Both the position numbers and the translations under genes were made by a program. Positions 60,367-64,000 of a stretch of DNA of 64,000 nt are shown here, piece after piece. This DNA is from Chelonoidis abingdonii (lineage: Eukaryota; Chordata; Testudines; Testudinidae), in the NCBI RefSeq assembly GCF_003597395.2, contig NC_133790.1:21644967-21708966 (forward strand). Direction: 5' to 3'. Under the pieces are notes generated by a model, which was not told where the DNA came from, ran no database searches, and saw only the letters and a program-made list of their open reading frames with translations. Every line of letters starts with the position of its first letter. The stretch's first letter is position 1.

Positions 60367-61126
60367 TTACCACACTCCTCCTCTAGGGACAGGTAGAATT
60401 CCACTAAAGATCAACCAACCCTTCATTTCTTTAAGCATCTTCCCCAGTGTGGAGTAGTCTTCTTTGCTGGATTCCAGTGATAATCTAGCAGTAACATTTG
60501 TTCTGACATGCAGACAGTTAGTGGATTCTTTCCCATGCCTGTTAGGATCTTCTTCAGCCTCAGGTCCACCTCCTGCATCTTTACTCCCGGCAGACATCAC
60601 ACGTTTCTCTTCTCTGGATCTGGTCTGGTGTTCTTTTTAGTATGGAGTCCCAATTAGGTACACTTGCCTCCTCCTGATGTACATGTGATTCCCATGTCAT
60701 CCTCCTTCTGTTCTTTCTGGCTGCAAGTCTTCTTGCCTTCTGTTGTCACTTGAAAACTTGTGTGAGTCATTCTCTATCCATCTGCGTCTGAAGTCTTGCT
60801 CTCTCTCCATTGTGTCTCCCCCTCTTCTTGTAGGACTTGTTGCTCTTCTCTTTTTCCTTGCCCTCTCATTTTCTGTTACTGCCTCTCTCTCCATTTTCTA
60901 ACTCAAAAAATCTGCTCCTTGGCTCTATTTCTTCTTCACTAGCTATTCTTTTCCTCTGTCTTGTTCTCATAGTCACATGTTTCCACAGGCCACCTTCTTT
61001 ATTCAGCAGTCTATCCATCCTTCTTGGCAGCGGTGGCATGGATGGCAGGAAAATGATACAGCTGGAAGTGCCCCTGGGCTCCAGCAATTGCCAGCTGCTG
61101 GAATGATTCCTTTGGGCTATGGGCAT
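60367..61126 (-). pseudogene. CR1 LINE ORF1 region, esterase-like part (minus strand)
   Basis: Minus-strand frames 61126-60866, 60894-60697 and 60600-60367 together resemble a CR1 ORF1. The first has RKRIASEEEIEPRSRFFELE, the usual charged stretch with RFELE-type core. The last has VRTNVTARLSLESSKEDYST, LGKMLKEMKG and FSGILPVPRGG. These match the GxND and FSxLLPVP blocks of the SGNH-esterase domain found in CR1 ORF1 proteins, but the expected VGTND is VRTNV here. Three frames are needed, so the gene is broken. It breaks off at 60367, where the LTR-type element lies, and its last part resumes beyond it near 59500. Confidence 0.65.
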
Positions 61127-61555
61127 GCAGGAACACTAGATCATCTGCCTTTCTCCCACCCCTTCCTCCACCTTCACCAAGTCCTCTGGGAAGTATAACT
61201 CAACCAGATCAGAGGAGTTGGTCCAGTGAGCTGACAAATGTACACAAACTGAAAAAAGAACAAGAATTAAACCCCAAATTTGGACCCTGATCCTTCAATC
61301 TGTTTTAGAAAGTTCTGCTTTTGAACTGTTGCATCATGATGTGTAAACATCCCATCCTGTATGGAAACATAGGTTAGCATCTTATATCAATCTAAAACCA
61401 GTCTTTGGTTTAAGCTGAAGTTGTTGAGGTTCTGAACAGGCACAAGTGCCCATGTGTGCAGATTCAGCTGCAAAATCTGAGTCTCATTTTGCAAACATAC
61501 TCAGCTTCAGTGGGAGAAGAAACATGTTATTCAGTAGTGACTGAGGGATAGGATT
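61127..61555. other. Non-coding stretch
   Basis: Nothing recognisable. Confidence 0.45.
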
Positions 61556-61733
61556 GAGGGGATAGCTCAGTGGTTTGACCATTGGCCTGCTAAACCCAGG
61601 GCTGTGAGTTCAGTCCTTGAGGGGGACGCTTACAGATCTGGGGCAAAAACTGGTCCTGCTAGTGGAGGCTGGACTCAATGACCTTTCAAGGTCCCTTCCA
61701 GTTCTAGGAGATAAGTATGTCTTCTATTATTAT
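61556..61733 (+). mobile_element. tRNA-headed turtle SINE
   Basis: GAGGGGATAGCTCAGTGG and GAGTTCAGTCCTTGAGGG form A and B boxes. The body ends CAATGACCTTTCAAGGTCCC, AGTTCTAGGAGATA and a TATTATTATTG tail. Same family as the copy at 32117 but with a shorter middle. Confidence 0.88.
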
Positions 61734-62061
61734 TGACTCTTGCAGCCAATATAGGAGTGATGTCATTGTGCTGTCAAAGAAGTCCTGAGTTGTCTTCCAC
61801 AATTAGGAGAATAGTAGCTCTGATGTGGACCTTTGAAGGTGGAAAATGTTAAAGAGGGAATATAACTAGCACTGAGGTATCTGTAGAGATCACAGAAGAC
61901 TCCATGTGGAGAAAAGTATGTTGATATGTATGAAGAATATCTGGCTCTCTTATATAAATGCATTGTTTCTGGGGGGCTTTTGAAGATCACAGGGGCCTAA
62001 TCTGATTACAATATAGCATTCTGTACATTTTCATGTAATGAATTTAAAATAAAGAAAATCA
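61734..62061. other. Non-coding stretch
   Basis: Nothing recognisable. Confidence 0.45.
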
Positions 62062-62064
62062 CTA

Positions 62065-64000
62065 GGGCCTGGTCTACACTACGCCTTTAAACCGATTTTA
62101 GCAGCGTTGAACCCGATTTAACGCTGCACCTGTCTACACAACGATATAAAGAGCTCTTTAAACCGATTTCTGTACTCCTCCCCAACGAGAAGAGTAGCGC
62201 TGAAATCGGTATTGCCATGTCGGATTAGGGTTAGTGTGGCTGCAATTCGACGGTATTGGCCTCCAGGCAATATCCCACAGTGTACCATTGTGACTGCTCT
62301 GGACAGCAATCTGAACTCAGATGCACTGGCCAGGTAGACAGGAAAAGCCCCACGAACTTTTGAATTTCATTTCCTGTTTGGCCAGTGTGGAGAGCTCACC
62401 AGCACAGGTGACCACCCAGAGCTCATCAGCACAGGTAACAATGCAGTCTCCTGAGAATCGAAAAAGAGCTCCAGCATGGGACTGCATGGGAGGTACTGGA
62501 TCTATCGCTGATATGGGGAGAGGATTCTGGCAAGCAGAACTTTGTTTCCAAAGACGAAATGAAAAACTATTTGAAAAATTTCCCAAGCGCTGATTGCGAG
62601 AGGCCACACCAGGGATCAGTACGTGCCGTGTGCAATTAAGCGAGCTCAGACAACTACCAGGCACGAACAACCAAAGAAGCAAACGAAGGTCCGGGCACGG
62701 GCCGAAAACATGCACTTCTACTGACTGAGCTGCATGCAATTTCTCGGGGGATCGCCACCACACCCACCCTGTCGCTGGATTCCGAGGTGGGGGTGGTAAT
62801 CTCAGAACATGGCTGAGGATTCTACGGACAGGGAAGATGAGGACAAGGATGCAGACAGCACACAGCATCCGTTCTCCCCAACAGCCAGGAGTTTTTCTCA
62901 ACTCTGCACGGATAGTATCCTCCCAGCCTCCACACCACGTCCCACCACAATTAAAAAGCCATGAAGGAACCTCTGGTCAGGTTTGGACCTTTCGAAAATA
63001 TAAAAATGGTGTTAAAAGCAAGCATTTTTAATGTATTAATTTGCCGCTGAGGATGGAATGCATGTTCGCAGCATCAGTACTATGCTTACCATGTGGGGAT
63101 AAAATCGTTACATGTGGCTGGGGAAATTGGGCGAGAAATTTGGTCCTCCGAGGCGTGTTGAGAGTGTGGGGACATCTCCATGAAGCTCTCTCTGATTCGG
63201 TTGGAGGGATAAGTGTGAGCTTGCGGACTTCAAAAAGCCTTTGCCAGAGCTCTTAGAGAAGGATTTCTGGCGGGCAGCACCTTATTCGTCCTCACATGGT
63301 AGGACACTTGACCACCCTGCATGTAGCATATCTGATCATTGCATTGACAAAGCCTAGCTGCGTGTGGCCAGTGTTTGCTGGCATTGAAGCAAACATCCTT
63401 CTTTATCTCGCTGTGTTTCCTCCGAGAGTGATATGTTCATGGTAACCTGCGTTGAAATTCCGGAATATTAAGGGGCAGAGATGGTCATTCCTACTGGGCT
63501 GTTTGCCTGTTGCTTAAAGAAATCTTCCTTGCAGGTAGCAAGCAGAGGGAAGAGGGCGGGTGATTGGCGCTGGCCTGTTTTCGCATTTGGGTAGCAGGGA
63601 CTTCCCCGCTACTCAGCCATGCCAGTGGGGGTGGTGGGAGGGAGGGGTGTTTAAGCAGGATCTCCATGATACCAGCCCGCGTGGAGAGAGGTAAAGCGAT
63701 ATCCCAGAGAATTGGATGGGGTTAGGTTCTACTGCGTGTAAGTTAACAGGAAAGAAGCACACTGAATGGCTTTTTGCTGTTTTGGTACAAAGGGGGCTGG
63801 ATATATGAAGGCTGCAGAAGACAATGCTTACCATGGCCCGCATGCAAGCTGATTCTGTCCTGCTGAGGATTTTGCGCTGCGTCTGTGAGTCTCTAAGCCC
63901 AGAGCCCAGACTTCAATATTTAATGCTCCTCATGTCATAAAATGCGACGAAGCCTTTATGAAATGCACATGTGCTTATCATGTAAGGGGAATAGGTGTTC
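62065..64000 (+). mobile_element. PIF/Harbinger element, right side outside the window
   Basis: GGGCCTGGTCTACACTACGC follows CTA (62062-62064), a TWA-type target. The first 450 bp mirror the right side of the element at 49208-50409. After the Myb/SANT-like relic, non-coding body sequence continues (GCTTACCATG, GCATGCAAGCTGATTCTG, AATGCGACGAAGCC) that I recognise as part of a common turtle/crocodilian repeat. It has not ended at base 64000. Confidence 0.8.
62441..62930 (+). pseudogene. Myb/SANT-like DNA-binding protein of Harbinger (broken)
   Basis: The frame from ATG 62441 reads RKRAPAWDCMGG, then FQRRNEKLFEKFPKR and a stop at 62593. Similarity continues in other frames: ALIARGHTRDQ, VQLSELRQ, GPKTCTS and finally EDSTDREDEDKDADSTQHPF, an acidic stretch. 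This order (RAPAW, RRN..FEK, RGH.RD, K.KELRQ, TC.FY.ELH, acidic linker) is the Myb/SANT-like domain of the Harbinger accessory protein, which helps the nuclease bind DNA and enter the nucleus. At least two frameshifts and the stop show that this copy is dead. Host genes of the MSANTD type come from the same source, but nothing suggests this copy is one. Confidence 0.75.

Noticed and set aside
62317..62901. 194-codon minus-strand frame
   Set aside because: It is antisense to the Myb/SANT-like relic, whose motif order is on the plus strand. A shadow frame.

Overview
This window looks like non-coding DNA from a vertebrate nuclear genome, most likely a turtle (hidden-necked, Cryptodira). The main evidence is two copies of a tRNA-headed SINE (32.1 kb and 61.6 kb) that match the tortoise/turtle Pol III SINE as I remember it, together with many CR1 LINE pieces, CORE-SINE/MIR-like and L2-like remnants, and many short hAT and PIF/Harbinger DNA elements. 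I find no host protein-coding gene, no exon that I can defend, no rRNA and no functional tRNA gene. Every reading frame with recognisable protein similarity lies in a decayed transposable element. Family names come from memory of reptile repeats. Boundaries backed by target-site duplications (TSDs) were read directly from the bases.

Layout. 0-1 kb: two hAT elements with perfect 8-bp TSDs, the first a large foldback. 2-6 kb: a MIR-like remnant and an LTR-like block holding a Harbinger-type MITE. 6.5-10.1 kb: a plus-strand CR1 tail, a minus-strand CR1 interrupted by a MIR-like SINE and a TA-flanked MITE, then a 1.27-kb hAT element with a perfect TSD. 10-16 kb: a 113-bp tandem duplication, Harbinger MITEs, a CR1 end, a C-rich degenerate minisatellite and a strong inverted repeat. 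19-24.2 kb: CR1 3' ends, a 40-bp-period minisatellite and two hAT elements 71 bp apart. 27-29 kb: an L2-clade reverse-transcriptase relic. 31-34 kb: a MITE, a CR1 piece abutting the SINE, and a CR1 tail. 37-43 kb: a possible LTR, a solo LTR with a 5-bp TSD, a GC-rich hAT-like element, a (TG)n microsatellite and another TSD-flanked hAT element. 44.1-46.3 kb: the longest RT-bearing CR1, on the minus strand. 48.5-50.4 kb: a hAT MITE, then a complete 1.2-kb internally deleted Harbinger element. 52-54.7 kb: head-to-head CR1 pieces and GC-rich hAT-like DNA. 56.9-61.1 kb: a Penelope-like tail with a hammerhead-like fold, a hAT end, and a 5' CR1 region (ORF1 esterase-like part, ORF2 endonuclease) split by an LTR-type element. 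62.07 kb to the end: a second copy of the Harbinger family in opposite orientation, carrying a broken Myb/SANT-like ORF and running out of the window.

The interest lies in how the elements are built and nested: layered insertions that give relative ages, an inverted pair of Harbinger copies that suggests the architecture of the autonomous parent, and a ribozyme-like core in a retroelement tail. The long stretches in between are AT-rich and I see nothing recognisable in them.
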